Source: Volucribacter amazonae
GTDB lineage: Bacteria; Pseudomonadota; Gammaproteobacteria; Enterobacterales; Pasteurellaceae
NCBI RefSeq assembly: GCF_029783845.1
Contig: NZ_LWID01000001.1
Location: 2,054,501 to 2,118,500, forward strand
Direction: 5' to 3'
Length of the DNA stretch: 64,000 bases
Made by a program: the position numbers and the translations under genes. Below the pieces are notes generated by a model, which saw only the letters and a list, made by a program, of their open reading frames with translations, made no database searches and had not been told where the DNA came from. Shown one piece after another: positions 18,093-27,324 of this stretch. Position 1 is the stretch's first letter. Each line of letters starts with the position of its first letter.

Positions 18093-18281
18093 ATGTTATT
18101 AATTAAAAATCAGAGAATTTTTCATAACATTCCCTACCTACTGCACAAAAATTTCCTTGATTTTTTACAAGGTTCTTTTTGTGTGGCTTATCTATTTTTG
18201 ATTAATCTGACTACATTTTCGCTGTTGACTTTCCTTTTCTTGGCAATGTTTTTCCCTTCAATTTCACCATGGCGAGGCTAA
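18093..18281 (+). CDS. Possible small hydrophobic protein upstream of the amidohydrolase
   Basis: A 62-residue frame. The middle (VAYLFLINLTTFSLLTFLFL) could be one or two membrane segments. Its stop is separated by a single base from the ATG of the next gene, and the ribosome binding site of that gene (GAGG) lies inside this frame, so the two could be translationally coupled. No family is recognised and no clear binding site precedes the ATG. It may be a real leader or membrane peptide, or only an open AT-rich stretch. Confidence 0.3.
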   Translation: MLLIKNQRIFHNIPYLLHKNFLDFLQGSFCVAYLFLINLTTFSLLTFLFLAMFFPSISPWRG

Positions 18282-18282
18282 T

Positions 18283-19272
18283 ATGAGTAGTTTAATCCCT
18301 ACATTAAAATCTTATATCCGAGATGAAATCATTAAAAAAGGTGGTTGGGTCAATGCCCATGCTCATGCAGATCGAGCATTTACAATGACCCCTGATAATA
18401 TCCATATTTATCGTACTGCAAATTTGCAACAAAAATGGGATTTGGTTGATGAAATTAAACGCACTTCTAGTGTGGAAGATTATTATGCTCGTTTTAGCCA
18501 AGCCATTGAATTGATGATTTCACAAGGGGTAACCGCATTTGGTACTTTTGTGGATATTGATCCTGTTTGTCAAGATCGTGCGATTATTGCGGCTCACCGA
18601 GCAAGAGAAGTGTATAAAAATGATATTGTGCTTAAATTCGCCAATCAAACCTTAAAAGGGGTCATTGATCCTGTGGCAAAACAATGGTTTGATATTGGGG
18701 CGGATATGGTGGATATGATTGGTGGTTTGCCTTATCGTGATGAATTAGATTATGGTAAGGGATTAGAGGCAATGGATATTTTACTTGAGGCAGCCAAATC
18801 TCGTGGAATTATGTGCCATGTACATGTGGATCAATTTAACACCCCTACGGAAAAAGAAACGGAACAGCTTTGCGATAAAACCATTGAACATGGTATGCAA
18901 GGTAGGGTGGTGGCAATTCATGGCATATCCATTGGTTCTCATACTAAGAATTATCGCTATGCTTTATATGAAAAAATGCGACAAGCCAAAATGATGATGA
19001 TCGCTTGTCCAATGGCGTGGATTGATAGTAATCGTAAAGAGGAATTAATGCCATTTCATAATGCGTTGACCCCTGCTGATGAAATGATCCCAGAAGGAAT
19101 TACGGTGGCGATTGGAACGGATAATATTTGTGATTATATGGTGCCGTTATGCGAGGGCGATATGTGGCAAGAATTGAGCTTATTATCCGCAGGTTGCCGT
19201 TTTCCTGATTTAGATGCCATGGTAGAAATCGCTAGTACCAATGGGCGTAAGGTGTTGGGGTTAGAGGTTTAA
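18283..19272 (+). CDS. Amidohydrolase-family protein (cytosine deaminase-like)
   Basis: A 329-residue metal-dependent hydrolase of the amidohydrolase superfamily. The metal motif HAHAD is at residues 26-30 (GGWVNAHAHADRAF), a second pair HVHVDQF at about 183-189, a later His in VAIHGIS, and the catalytic Asp in IGTDNICDY (about 277-285). The layout resembles cytosine/creatinine deaminase relatives, but the protein is shorter than CodA and no transporter such as CodB is adjacent. The substrate is unknown: a purine, pyrimidine or related amide. A strong terminator follows directly. Confidence 0.8.
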   Translation: MSSLIPTLKSYIRDEIIKKGGWVNAHAHADRAFTMTPDNIHIYRTANLQQKWDLVDEIKRTSSVEDYYARFSQAIELMISQGVTAFGTFVDIDPVCQDRAIIAAHRAREVYKNDIVLKFANQTLKGVIDPVAKQWFDIGADMVDMIGGLPYRDELDYGKGLEAMDILLEAAKSRGIMCHVHVDQFNTPTEKETEQLCDKTIEHGMQGRVVAIHGISIGSHTKNYRYALYEKMRQAKMMMIACPMAWIDSNRKEELMPFHNALTPADEMIPEGITVAIGTDNICDYMVPLCEGDMWQELSLLSAGCRFPDLDAMVEIASTNGRKVLGLEV

Positions 19273-19280
19273 GTGAGAAA

Positions 19281-19309
19281 AGACGGCGTATTATTTATAC
19301 GCCGTTTTA
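19281..19309 (+). terminator. Terminator after the amidohydrolase gene
   Basis: ACGGCGTAT, a 5-nt loop and ATACGCCGT, followed by TTTT. The stem is perfect over 9 bp. Confidence 0.88.
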
Positions 19310-19323
19310 ATAGTTGTTCCCTT

Positions 19324-19385
19324 AGAACGATAGAATAATTTTGGCTGTTTGAGCATAGCGAGTTCCAAAATTATTCTATCGTTCT
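19324..19385. repeat. 21-bp perfect inverted repeat with a 20-nt loop
   Basis: Left arm 19324-19344 begins AGAACGATAGAATAATTTTG and right arm 19365-19385 is its exact complement. It sits in a 323-bp gap without genes. Such long perfect arms suggest a mobile or structural element, or a structured RNA. Confidence 0.7.
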
Positions 19386-19433
19386 TAGTGAAAGGCTGGA
19401 AAAAGGCTTTTTCTAGGGGGCGTGTTTCTTTGT

Positions 19434-19480
19434 CTACTTTCTTTACACGAGTAAAGAAAGTAGGTCGCACGAATGTGCGA
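19434..19480. repeat. Tandem hairpins in the same gap
   Basis: CTACTTTCTTTAC, loop ACGA, GTAAAGAAAGTAG (13-bp perfect stem, 19434-19463), then TCGCAC, GAAT, GTGCGA (19465-19480). The preceding GGGGGCGTGTTTCTTTG resembles a motif family that I have seen scattered between genes in other Gram-negative genomes. I know no function for it. Confidence 0.6.
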
Positions 19481-19595
19481 AATACATTTGTGAAGTCGGA
19501 GAAATAAAAGTGAAAAATAATTTAAAAACCCACCGCACTTTAACAATCTCATTGTACCAACTTGTCTCATTTTTTATTGAAACAACAATATTGAG

Positions 19596-20279
19596 TTATT
19601 TATTCTTTTGTGCTAACTGGTAACGCCAAACTGTCCAACTATAAACCACTAAGATAATGAAAACCACAATGGATACTAGCCAAATAGCATATTGTTGAAA
19701 GATTTTACAAGCCATTACACTAATGATTACCCCACAGATAAAACTGATAATAAGATAACTATAATTGACCGCAATATGCCTTAAATTCGCCTTTTTCTCT
19801 TGATGATATTCATACCAACTATTTAGCATTTTGCGATAATTTCCTGAGGCAACCATAACTGTATAGGGTTTGTCTTCAATTTTGCCGTCATTAAAGGTTT
19901 GCATAACTAATCCTGTACCAAATGCCAATAACGCCACTTGAATAAATGGAAGTCCCACTAGGAAAGGTACACATAAGCTAAACAACAAAAATAGCGTGAT
20001 AGTATAGCTACGCCAATAGGCATTGTTGGCTTTTCGTTTTACCCTTGCCCCATAAACGAAGCCAAGGGTAAAAAACAGCAATGATTGTGCTTTAGCAAGA
20101 AATTCAGGAAAATTGCCATTGAGTAAATCATTTGCCATTAAAATAAAATTGCCTGTTTGTGTCGCCACTAATGATTGAAATTGTGAGTGGCTATAAACAT
20201 CAGCTGAGCCACTAATAAATGCCAAAAGAATGGCAATCAGGCGGCTATCTTGTGGCATAACTTTTACTATATTTACCAT
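19596..20279 (-). CDS. DUF1275 (YoaK-like) integral membrane protein
   Basis: A 227-residue polytopic membrane protein with the family start LIAILLAFISGSADVYS and the segment ATQTGNFILMANDLL (about 40-54), typical of DUF1275. About six membrane helices are expected. Family function is unknown, possibly transport. It starts 1 bp after the hemH stop on the same strand, so it is probably the last gene of the ydiJ-menI-hemH operon. Confidence 0.85.
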   Translation of the reverse strand: MVNIVKVMPQDSRLIAILLAFISGSADVYSHSQFQSLVATQTGNFILMANDLLNGNFPEFLAKAQSLLFFTLGFVYGARVKRKANNAYWRSYTITLFLLFSLCVPFLVGLPFIQVALLAFGTGLVMQTFNDGKIEDKPYTVMVASGNYRKMLNSWYEYHQEKKANLRHIAVNYSYLIISFICGVIISVMACKIFQQYAIWLVSIVVFIILVVYSWTVWRYQLAQKNK

Positions 20280-20280
20280 A

Positions 20281-21246
20281 TTACGAGTTAATTTTGGCTA
20301 AAATTAATTGGCTAAGTAAGTGAATATGCTCAGGTGTGCTATTGAGAGCAGGAATATAATGATAATCTTTTCCACCTGCTTGCAGGAAAATATCACGATT
20401 TTCTTCCGCAATTTCTTCTAGTGTTTCTAAACAATCAGTTGCAAACCCTGCACAAATCACTTGAATTGCATTGATCCCTTGTTGCGGTGCTTGCTGTAAA
20501 AATTCATCAGTATAAGGTTGTAGCCAAGGTTCTTTACCAAAACGTGATTGAAAGGTTAGGTTCCATTGGTGCTTATCCAGTCCTAATTTCTCTGCTACCG
20601 CTTGCGCTGTGGCTAAACAATGTTGGCGGTAATAATCGCCCTCTTGCTCGTAACGCACAGGAATACCATGGAAAGAAAACAATAAGAAATCCTTTAAACC
20701 TGTTTGGCTTATGCTATCCGCTAAGGCTTGAATATATTGCGGTTCAAGATGATAAGAATGAATAAAATCAAAAGGAGGAATATAGCGGTGTGTTTGTAAA
20801 CTTTGTGCAAAAGCATCAAAGACCGAGGCGGTAGTGGTGCTACTATATTGAGGATAAAGCGGAAGTACAATGATTTGATCCACTTTTTGTTGCATTAGAT
20901 TATCTACTCCTTGTTGCATACTGGGTTCGCCATAGGTCATCACAAGCTCTACTTGAGCTTGAATCCCTTGTTCAATTAAGGATTGCTGTAATAAGGTTTG
21001 TTGTTGGCGACCTATTGCTAATAAAGGCGAGCCTTTAGGTGTCCAAATACGTTGATAATTTTGCGCTACCCATTTACTACGTTTCGGTAAGATAAGCCCT
21101 TTCAAGATAGGTAGCCATTTCCAACGTGGTAAATCAATCACACGAGGATCGCTAAGAAACTGTTGTAAATAACGGCTCACTGCTTTTGCCGTTGGTTGAG
21201 CAGGGGTGCCAAGATTGGCTAATAAAATTCCAATTTTCTTTGTCAT
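20281..21246 (-). CDS. hemH: Ferrochelatase HemH
   Basis: A 321-residue enzyme inserting Fe2+ into protoporphyrin IX, the last step of heme synthesis. The catalytic His lies in LFSFHGIPVRYEQEGDYY (about 190) and the conserved acidic end in CAGFATDCLETLEEIAEE (about 270-287). The N terminus MTKKIGILLANLGTP is typical. The frame extends 13 residues upstream inside the preceding gene, but ATG 21246 fits the family start. It overlaps the thioesterase gene by 4 bp. The order ydiJ-thioesterase-hemH matches Haemophilus. Confidence 0.95.
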   Translation of the reverse strand: MTKKIGILLANLGTPAQPTAKAVSRYLQQFLSDPRVIDLPRWKWLPILKGLILPKRSKWVAQNYQRIWTPKGSPLLAIGRQQQTLLQQSLIEQGIQAQVELVMTYGEPSMQQGVDNLMQQKVDQIIVLPLYPQYSSTTTASVFDAFAQSLQTHRYIPPFDFIHSYHLEPQYIQALADSISQTGLKDFLLFSFHGIPVRYEQEGDYYRQHCLATAQAVAEKLGLDKHQWNLTFQSRFGKEPWLQPYTDEFLQQAPQQGINAIQVICAGFATDCLETLEEIAEENRDIFLQAGGKDYHYIPALNSTPEHIHLLSQLILAKINS

Positions 21247-21659
21247 ATTTTTATTACCGAAAGGGTTAAACGTGCTACACAGCAATGCTGTTGTTGCTCA
21301 TCATAAACATCAATATGCCACACTTGCTGATTTTTGCCTAAACGGATTGGGCTAGCGGTAGCCTTGACTGAACCAGATTTTACAGGGCGTAAATGGCTAG
21401 CGTTAATTTCGCTTCCCACTGTGATAAATCCCTCCGCAACGCTACAAAATCCCGCCATAGATCCTACTGTTTCAGCAAGGGCAACCGTTAATCCACCATG
21501 TAATACGCCAAAAGGTTGTTTGGTATGTTGATTAACGGGCATTGTGGCGGTTAGGCTGTTATCATCTTTATGGCTAAAATAAATCCCTAAATGGCTGACA
21601 GCACAATGCTGATTAAATTGGTTCATTTGTTCAAGGGTATAATTTTTTTGCCAAATCAT
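21243..21659 (-). CDS. menI: Hotdog-fold acyl-CoA thioesterase (MenI/YdiI family)
   Basis: A 138-residue single hotdog domain. Signature residues are HLGIYFSHKDDNSLTATMPV, then QPFGVLHGGLTVALAETVGS with the catalytic-site Gly-Gly and Glu (about 50-66). The family includes the 1,4-dihydroxy-2-naphthoyl-CoA thioesterase of menaquinone synthesis, as well as general thioesterases. The men role is inferred from similarity to YdiI, since no other men gene is here. It overlaps ydiJ by 4 bp and hemH by 4 bp. Confidence 0.8.
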   Translation of the reverse strand: MIWQKNYTLEQMNQFNQHCAVSHLGIYFSHKDDNSLTATMPVNQHTKQPFGVLHGGLTVALAETVGSMAGFCSVAEGFITVGSEINASHLRPVKSGSVKATASPIRLGKNQQVWHIDVYDEQQQHCCVARLTLSVIKI

Positions 21660-24600
21660 CTTGTTACCTCAAATAAACTGAGCAAGGCTTGCACAGGGTG
21701 TTTAGGCTGCCAATGTGCCATGCGTTTCACTTGACTACGGCAAGAATAGCCTGTTGCCAAGCAATAGGCAGGATCTTTATCCGCCAGCTTACTTGCCCAA
21801 GAGGATTGGTAAATTTGTTTTGACATGGCAATATGTTGGGTTTCATGCCCAAATGTCCCAGCCATGCCGCAACAACCGACTTTTTCAGTATTAAGTTGTT
21901 GATTAAACAAGGCAAAAATTTCTTGCCATTCTTTAGGACTATTCGGCATTGCGGTACTTTCCGTGCAATGTGGGAAAAGATACCAAGTGTGCGGGGTAAA
22001 AGTGCGGTGGTTTTTTAATTTATTTTTGAGTTCCCCATTATGCAGTTGAGTTTTGAGCCATTCGTGGGCGGTAAGCACATGAAAATCGCCGCGTTTATCG
22101 CCAAGAATTTCTTTGTATTCATCACGATAAGATAGCACTATGGCAGGATCAACCCCCACTAACGGCACACCAAAATGTGCCATTCTATTGAGAAAATCCG
22201 CTTGATTTTGGGCAGTTTTGGCAAAACGGGTAAGAAAGCCTTTAATGTGCTGTGCTTTGCCATTCGGTTTAAAAGGCAAGACCACAGGCTTGAAGCCAAG
22301 TTGTTGGCAAAGTTGCACAAAATCAGCCACCACTTTGGCATCATAATAAGAGGTAAAGGGATCTTGTACCACAAATAAAATTTTTTGTTTTTCCACCGCA
22401 CTTAATTGCTCAAGTTGCTCAAGGGATAAACCTTGATACTGAATATTGACTAATTGCTGTTGCAATGAGGGGCTAGAAAGTTGCGGTAAATCCACCATAC
22501 CTAGCATTTTTTCTGCCAAAGGAGCAACAAATTTTGCCCCAGTTAATAAATTAAATAATTTCGCTTGTTTTGCCATTAAGGGCGCAACATATTCCACATT
22601 TGCCACCACATAATCTTTTACTGGGCGTAAATAACGGCTATGGTAAAAATGGAAAAATTTTGCTCGGAAACTTGGCACATCAATCTTAATTGGACATTGA
22701 CTGGCACAGGCTTTACAAGCCAAACAGGTATCCATTGCTTGTTTTACTTCATGGGAGAAATCATATTGTCCACGCCATTTTTGCAAAGAATAACGCACTT
22801 TTTTGACTAAATCGGTAAGTTTAATTTCTGTGTTGGCAAAATCTAATTGTTCAGGACGTACTTGCTGATTTGCCATAAGACGCAACCACTCACGAATGAT
22901 CGCCGCTCGCCCTTTGGGAGAATAAAGACGATTTTTACTCACTTTCATAGACGGACACATGGCACTATGTACATCAAAATTAAAGCATAACCCATTACCA
23001 TTACAATTTATTGCACCATGAAACTCTTGTTTCATTTGGATCGGAATTTGCCGATCAAAATCGGCTCGCATTGGCGAAAGAATAGAATAAAGTTCATCAG
23101 AGTTATTTAATGGCGTACAGATTTTACCGGGGTTTAAGCGATTGTCAGGATCAAATAGGGTTTTAATATAGCGAAGCTCTTGCCATAATTCAGGGGTAAA
23201 ATAACGATCGCTGTATTGGGAACGCACACCTTTACCATGCTCGCCCCAAATTAAACCGCCATATTTCAGCGTAAGTTCAACCACTTGATCGGAAATCTGT
23301 TTAAACAGTTGTACCTGTTGTGGATCGCATAAATCAAGGGCAGGGCGAACATGTAACACCCCAGCGTCCACATGCCCAAACATACCATAATCTAATTGAT
23401 GCTGATCCAATAAGCCACGAAATTCCGCAATATAATCTGCTAAATTTTCTGGCGGTACACAGGTATCTTCCACAAAAGGAATAGGCTTTGCATTTCCTTT
23501 GGCATTACCCAATAAGCCCACTGCTTTTTTTCGCATTGCATAAATACGTTCAATAGAGGCAAGATCAGAACACACTTGATAACCGATAATATCATCTTGT
23601 TGTTGAGCGATTTTTTGTTCTAATTGCTGACATAGATGCTTAACTTGTTTCTCTAATAGGGCTTGATTATTGCCAGCATATTCCACAATATTTAAGCCTA
23701 AAATAGGATCTTGTTTATCTTCTTGTAATAATTGTTGCACCGAATGCCAAATAATATCCTCTTTGGCTAAATTTAATACCTTAGAATCCACCGTTTCTAC
23801 CGATAACGCATTGGCTTTCACCATAAAAGGGGCATTGCGTAAAGCGGAATCAAAGGAACGATATTTGATATTAATCAGCGTACGGTATTTGGGAATTGGG
23901 GTAAGATTAAGGGTTGCCTCGGCAATAAAGGCTAAAGAGCCTTCTGAACCTGTCAAAATACGGGTTAAATTAAATTCACTTTCATCATGATTAAACACAT
24001 TTTTTAGATCATACCCTGTTAAAAAACGATTTAATTGTGGCAAATCTCGTAAAATTTGTGAACGTTTTTGTTTACAGTGTTGATAGACTTCTTGGTGTAA
24101 ATGTTTGCCATAACGAGAAAGCGTGCTTTGCTCAAGTGCGGTATGAAAATCAGCTGTTTTTAATGCTTGAGTTTGTAACACTTCGCCATTCATTAGCACC
24201 GCTTTAAGGGCTAAAACATGATCGGAGGTTTTGCCATATTGCAATGAACCTTGCCCAGAGGCATCAGTATTGATCATACCACCAATGGTGGCTCGGTTAC
24301 TGGTAGAAAGTTCAGGGGAAAAGAATAAACCATAGGGTTTAAGAAATTGATTTAATTGATCTTTTACTACGCCTGCTTGTACTCGTACCCAGCGTTGTTC
24401 AATATTCAATTCAAGAATATTGGTCATATAACGTGATAGATCAATAATGATATTATTATTGATCGCCTGCCCATTCGTCCCTGTTCCGCCCCCTCTTGGG
24501 GTAAAGGTTAAACTTTGATAGTTCTCTTTTTGGGCAAGTTTAGTAATAATAACAATATCAGCAATGGACTTTGGAAATAAAATGGCTTGAGGTAACTGCT

Positions 24601-24745
24601 GATAAACGCTGTTATCGGTAGCAAGGCTAAGGCGATCGGCATAATGAGTGGCAATATCACCAGCAAAATGTTGTTGAGATAACTCCGTTAAGTAATTACT
24701 GACTAAAGAAGATAATTGAGGTACATCTTGTAAACAGGGGATCAT
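21656..24745 (-). CDS. ydiJ: FAD-linked oxidase with iron-sulfur domain, YdiJ (D-2-hydroxyglutarate dehydrogenase type)
   Basis: A 1029-residue fusion. The FAD-binding domain covers about 40-220, with FTPRGGGTGTNGQAI (about 80). The FAD-oxidase C-terminal domain spans about 220-500, with YGMFGHVDAGVLHVRP. A ferredoxin-like 4Fe-4S part has CLACKACASQCPIK (about 670), and a C-terminal CCG-type region has GCCGMAGTFGHE (about 965). YdiJ relatives oxidise D-2-hydroxyglutarate and similar 2-hydroxy acids. ATG 24745 (MIPCLQDV) is chosen over an upstream open stretch of 16 residues. It is first in the operon with menI and hemH. Confidence 0.9.
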   Translation of the reverse strand: MIPCLQDVPQLSSLVSNYLTELSQQHFAGDIATHYADRLSLATDNSVYQQLPQAILFPKSIADIVIITKLAQKENYQSLTFTPRGGGTGTNGQAINNNIIIDLSRYMTNILELNIEQRWVRVQAGVVKDQLNQFLKPYGLFFSPELSTSNRATIGGMINTDASGQGSLQYGKTSDHVLALKAVLMNGEVLQTQALKTADFHTALEQSTLSRYGKHLHQEVYQHCKQKRSQILRDLPQLNRFLTGYDLKNVFNHDESEFNLTRILTGSEGSLAFIAEATLNLTPIPKYRTLINIKYRSFDSALRNAPFMVKANALSVETVDSKVLNLAKEDIIWHSVQQLLQEDKQDPILGLNIVEYAGNNQALLEKQVKHLCQQLEQKIAQQQDDIIGYQVCSDLASIERIYAMRKKAVGLLGNAKGNAKPIPFVEDTCVPPENLADYIAEFRGLLDQHQLDYGMFGHVDAGVLHVRPALDLCDPQQVQLFKQISDQVVELTLKYGGLIWGEHGKGVRSQYSDRYFTPELWQELRYIKTLFDPDNRLNPGKICTPLNNSDELYSILSPMRADFDRQIPIQMKQEFHGAINCNGNGLCFNFDVHSAMCPSMKVSKNRLYSPKGRAAIIREWLRLMANQQVRPEQLDFANTEIKLTDLVKKVRYSLQKWRGQYDFSHEVKQAMDTCLACKACASQCPIKIDVPSFRAKFFHFYHSRYLRPVKDYVVANVEYVAPLMAKQAKLFNLLTGAKFVAPLAEKMLGMVDLPQLSSPSLQQQLVNIQYQGLSLEQLEQLSAVEKQKILFVVQDPFTSYYDAKVVADFVQLCQQLGFKPVVLPFKPNGKAQHIKGFLTRFAKTAQNQADFLNRMAHFGVPLVGVDPAIVLSYRDEYKEILGDKRGDFHVLTAHEWLKTQLHNGELKNKLKNHRTFTPHTWYLFPHCTESTAMPNSPKEWQEIFALFNQQLNTEKVGCCGMAGTFGHETQHIAMSKQIYQSSWASKLADKDPAYCLATGYSCRSQVKRMAHWQPKHPVQALLSLFEVTR

Positions 24746-24979
24746 GACTATTACTCTAACAATACAATGATAATAAACAACGCATTGTTGCATTCTACCA
24801 TAGGATTTTAGTTTTAAAATGCCAATCTGTCTAATCTACAAAATTAACAAAGATTTAATTTGCATATTGAATTAATGGTTAAATGAATAGATTTTAAGAG
24901 AATAATAAGGAAATTCATGATCTAAAATGCAATTTTATACAAAAATATACAATAATTTTCACTTCTTGATTTAAAAAAA

Positions 24980-25008
24980 TTGATTTTCTGCTTTGTACAG
25001 GGGATAAT
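24980..25008 (+). promoter_or_regulatory. Candidate ompA promoter
   Basis: TTGATT, a 17-bp spacer and GATAAT. It would give a 5' leader of about 230 nt. A second -10-like TATAAT occurs at 25114-25119 with a weaker -35. The rest of the 502-bp gap upstream of ompA is AT-rich, without genes. Confidence 0.5.
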
Positions 25009-25247
25009 AGGCGCTAACTTTTTGAAGTAGTACTTTTAGTTTTTTAGACTTTAAAGTTACTTATTAATTTCAAAAGGCAAAGGGAATCCATTTCAAACAG
25101 TTAGAGTTGCTATTATAATAAAAGTTCATTTTATTAGCATAGTTTTCTAACAGGTTGTAAGGATACACAATCAATCGGTTGTGTTTAGGTTTAGCTAATC
25201 TCAGCTGATACTTTAAATTTTAGATGACTAATTAAGAGGAACATCAA

Positions 25248-26300
25248 ATGAAAAAAACTGCAATCGCATTAGCCGTTGCTGGTTTAGCAGTAGCATCTGT
25301 GGCTCAAGCAGCTCCACAGCCTAATACTTTTTATGTAGGTGCCAAAGCAGGTTGGGCATCTTTCCATGACGGTTTAGGACAATTTGAATCTGAAACTAAT
25401 GGAACTAAACGTAATTCTGTAACCTATGGTGTATTTGGTGGTTATCAAATTACTGACAACTTTGCAGTAGAAGTAGGTTATGACGATTTTGGTCGTGCTA
25501 AATTCACTACTTATGGTCAAGTGGATTCTAAACATACTAACCATGGTGCGCATGTTAGCTTAAAAGCAAGTTATCCTGTACTTGAAGGTTTAGATGTGTA
25601 TGCTCGTGTTGGTGCAGCATTAGTACGTTCAGACTACAAAATTTCTAAAGGTTTTGAATCTGATAATGCGTGGGGTTATCGTCAACATAGTTTAAAAACC
25701 TCTGCAGTATTTGCAGGTGGTTTAGAGTATAACTTACCATCATTACCACAATTAGCATTACGTGTTGAATATCAATGGTTAAATAATGTAGGTAAATTGG
25801 AAGATGCTGATGGTAATCGTGTAGATTATCGTCCAGATATCGGTTCTGTAAGTGCTGGTTTATCTTACCGTTTCGGTCAAACTCAACAACCAGTTGCACC
25901 TGAAATCGTAACTAAGACTTTTGCGTTTGATTCAGATGTATTATTCGCATTTGGCAAAGCAGACTTAAAAGATAGCTCAATTTCTTCACTTGACGGTGTT
26001 TACGGCGAAATCGCTAAATTCAATGCACCAGTGGTAAATGTTGCAGGTTATACTGACCGTATCGGTTCTGATGCTTACAACTTAAAATTATCACAACAAC
26101 GTGCTGAAACTGTGGCTAATTACCTAGTATCTAAAGGTGTTGCTCCACAAACTATCAGCGCTACTGGTTATGGTAAAGCTAACCCTGTAACTGGCAACAC
26201 TTGTGATGCCGTTAAAGGTCGTAAAGCATTAATCGCTTGTTTAGCACCAGACCGTCGTGTTGAAGTTTCTGTACAAGGATCTCAAACTATCGTTATGTAA
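25248..26300 (+). CDS. ompA: Outer membrane protein OmpA (P5-type)
   Basis: A 350-residue major outer-membrane protein. The signal peptide MKKTAIALAVAGLAVASVAQ is cut before APQPNTFY. Residues about 22-200 form the 8-stranded barrel (VGAKAGWASF, FAVEVGYDDFG, VSAGLSYRFG). After a Pro-containing linker the OmpA/MotB peptidoglycan-binding domain covers about 225-350, with FDSDVLFAFGKADL, NVAGYTDRIGSDAYNLKLSQ and RAETVANYLVSKGV. The domain has a Cys pair, CDAVKGRKALIAC. It serves as a structural link to peptidoglycan and as an adhesin in relatives. A perfect terminator follows, and then IS remnants. Confidence 0.96.
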   Translation: MKKTAIALAVAGLAVASVAQAAPQPNTFYVGAKAGWASFHDGLGQFESETNGTKRNSVTYGVFGGYQITDNFAVEVGYDDFGRAKFTTYGQVDSKHTNHGAHVSLKASYPVLEGLDVYARVGAALVRSDYKISKGFESDNAWGYRQHSLKTSAVFAGGLEYNLPSLPQLALRVEYQWLNNVGKLEDADGNRVDYRPDIGSVSAGLSYRFGQTQQPVAPEIVTKTFAFDSDVLFAFGKADLKDSSISSLDGVYGEIAKFNAPVVNVAGYTDRIGSDAYNLKLSQQRAETVANYLVSKGVAPQTISATGYGKANPVTGNTCDAVKGRKALIACLAPDRRVEVSVQGSQTIVM

Positions 26301-26315
26301 TAACGTTTAGGTCAT

Positions 26316-26345
26316 AAAAAATCCCAGCTTAAGCTGGGATTTTTC
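26316..26345 (+). terminator. ompA terminator
   Basis: AAAAATCCCAGCTT directly followed by AAGCTGGGATTTTT, a perfect 14-bp stem with a T-rich tail. Confidence 0.93.
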
Positions 26346-26350
26346 ATTTT

Positions 26351-26371
26351 ATAGTCGTTTCACTTTAAAAA
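26351..26371 (+). mobile_element. Left end of the Correia-like MITE (copy 5, truncated)
   Basis: TATAGTCGTTTCACTTTAAA, 21 bp of terminus only, right after the ompA terminator. The remainder has been replaced by sequence leading into the IS1 remnant. Confidence 0.55.
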
Positions 26372-26446
26372 TAGGTAGTTGTCTTTTGGGTTTCTATCAG
26401 CATACTTTTCAGATCACTATCCCATATCAATAATAGAATACATTTA

Positions 26447-26702
26447 ATGCTGGTTCGAGGTTGTAGTATTGCTGACATTGTTGTTATTGAAAAGATAAGC
26501 AAATACAAAGTGCTAGATGTATTGGTTCAATCTAAACATCAGATGTAAACATTATACGGTTAATATTGAGGGTAATAATAACCGATTTAGATAAAGGCTT
26601 AGGCGAGTATTTAGGAAAACTTGCTGTTTTTCTAAGAAATTAATTAATCACTTTAAAGCCTTTGATTTGTTGTTTCACTATGTCAATTATGGCTGGGTCT
26701 AG
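26447..26702 (+). pseudogene. IS1-family transposase remnant
   Basis: The beginning, RGCSIADIVVIEKISKYKVL (26447 onward), matches the helix-turn-helix part of IS1-type InsA. After a large internal deletion the frame VNIEGNNNRFR, stop, RLRRVFRKTCCFSKKLINHF and KAFDLLFHYVNYGWV to the TAG at 26700-26702 matches the C terminus of IS1 transposases. Internal stops and the missing middle show that it is dead. It is followed within 6 bp by another transposase remnant. Confidence 0.75.
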
Positions 26703-26707
26703 TAAGC

Positions 26708-27324
26708 ATGCTTTTTGAGCCAGTGCCAAATATTATTATGGATACTACTTTCTTTAAGCGAAATTTTAGTGTCTTAGTGTTAATGGATAGTTTTACAGCA
26801 AAAGTGATTTATCATCAAATCGTGAAAACAGAAAAAGATATTTATTATCAAGCAGCATTAAATCGCTTAAGAGAAAAAGAATATATTATTCAATCAATTA
26901 CCTGCAATGATCGTCGTGGGTTATTAAAATAAATGTTCAATACATCTATTCAAATGTATCATTTTCATTTTGTTGCAATGGTAAAGAATAAAGAAAGTTA
27001 AGAAAAAAACATAAATTTCTAGTAGGAAAGGAATTAAAAGTCATTGTGAAAATATTAAAAGAAAGCCAAAAGCATGATTTTTTCGTCGTCTGCATTATTG
27101 GTATTTAAACAGCAATATTATTTGAATGAGCGCTCAGATAAATATAATAAAAAAACAATTTTCATTATAAACATAAAGAATTAAGATGGGCATTAGTGAG
27201 CATTAAATATTGAAAAAACAACAAATCGGTTAGAAGGTTTATTTAGTAAACTTAAGCGGAAAGTAATTAATCATAATGGATTAAGTAGAAAACATAATAT
27301 TATGTTTATAAAGGATTTTTTAAC
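26708..27324 (+). pseudogene. Mutator/IS256-superfamily-like transposase remnant
   Basis: The first 74 codons are open: FEPVPNIIMDTTFFKRNFSV (catalytic Asp and TFF) and YIIQSITCNDRRGLLK. After a stop, pieces remain in shifted frames: GKELKVIVKILKESQKHDFF, LNERS, and the C terminus EKTTNRLEGLFSKLKRKVIN HNGLSRKHNIMFIKDFLT (27214-27324). The order matches zinc-finger MULE-type transposases of the IS1249 kind, assigned from memory. Multiple frameshifts and stops show that it is inactive. Part of the same gene occurs at 40845-40919. Confidence 0.7.

Noticed and set aside
23670..23990. 106-residue frame opposite ydiJ
   Set aside because: Antisense to the FAD-oxidase domain coding sequence and unrelated to any family.
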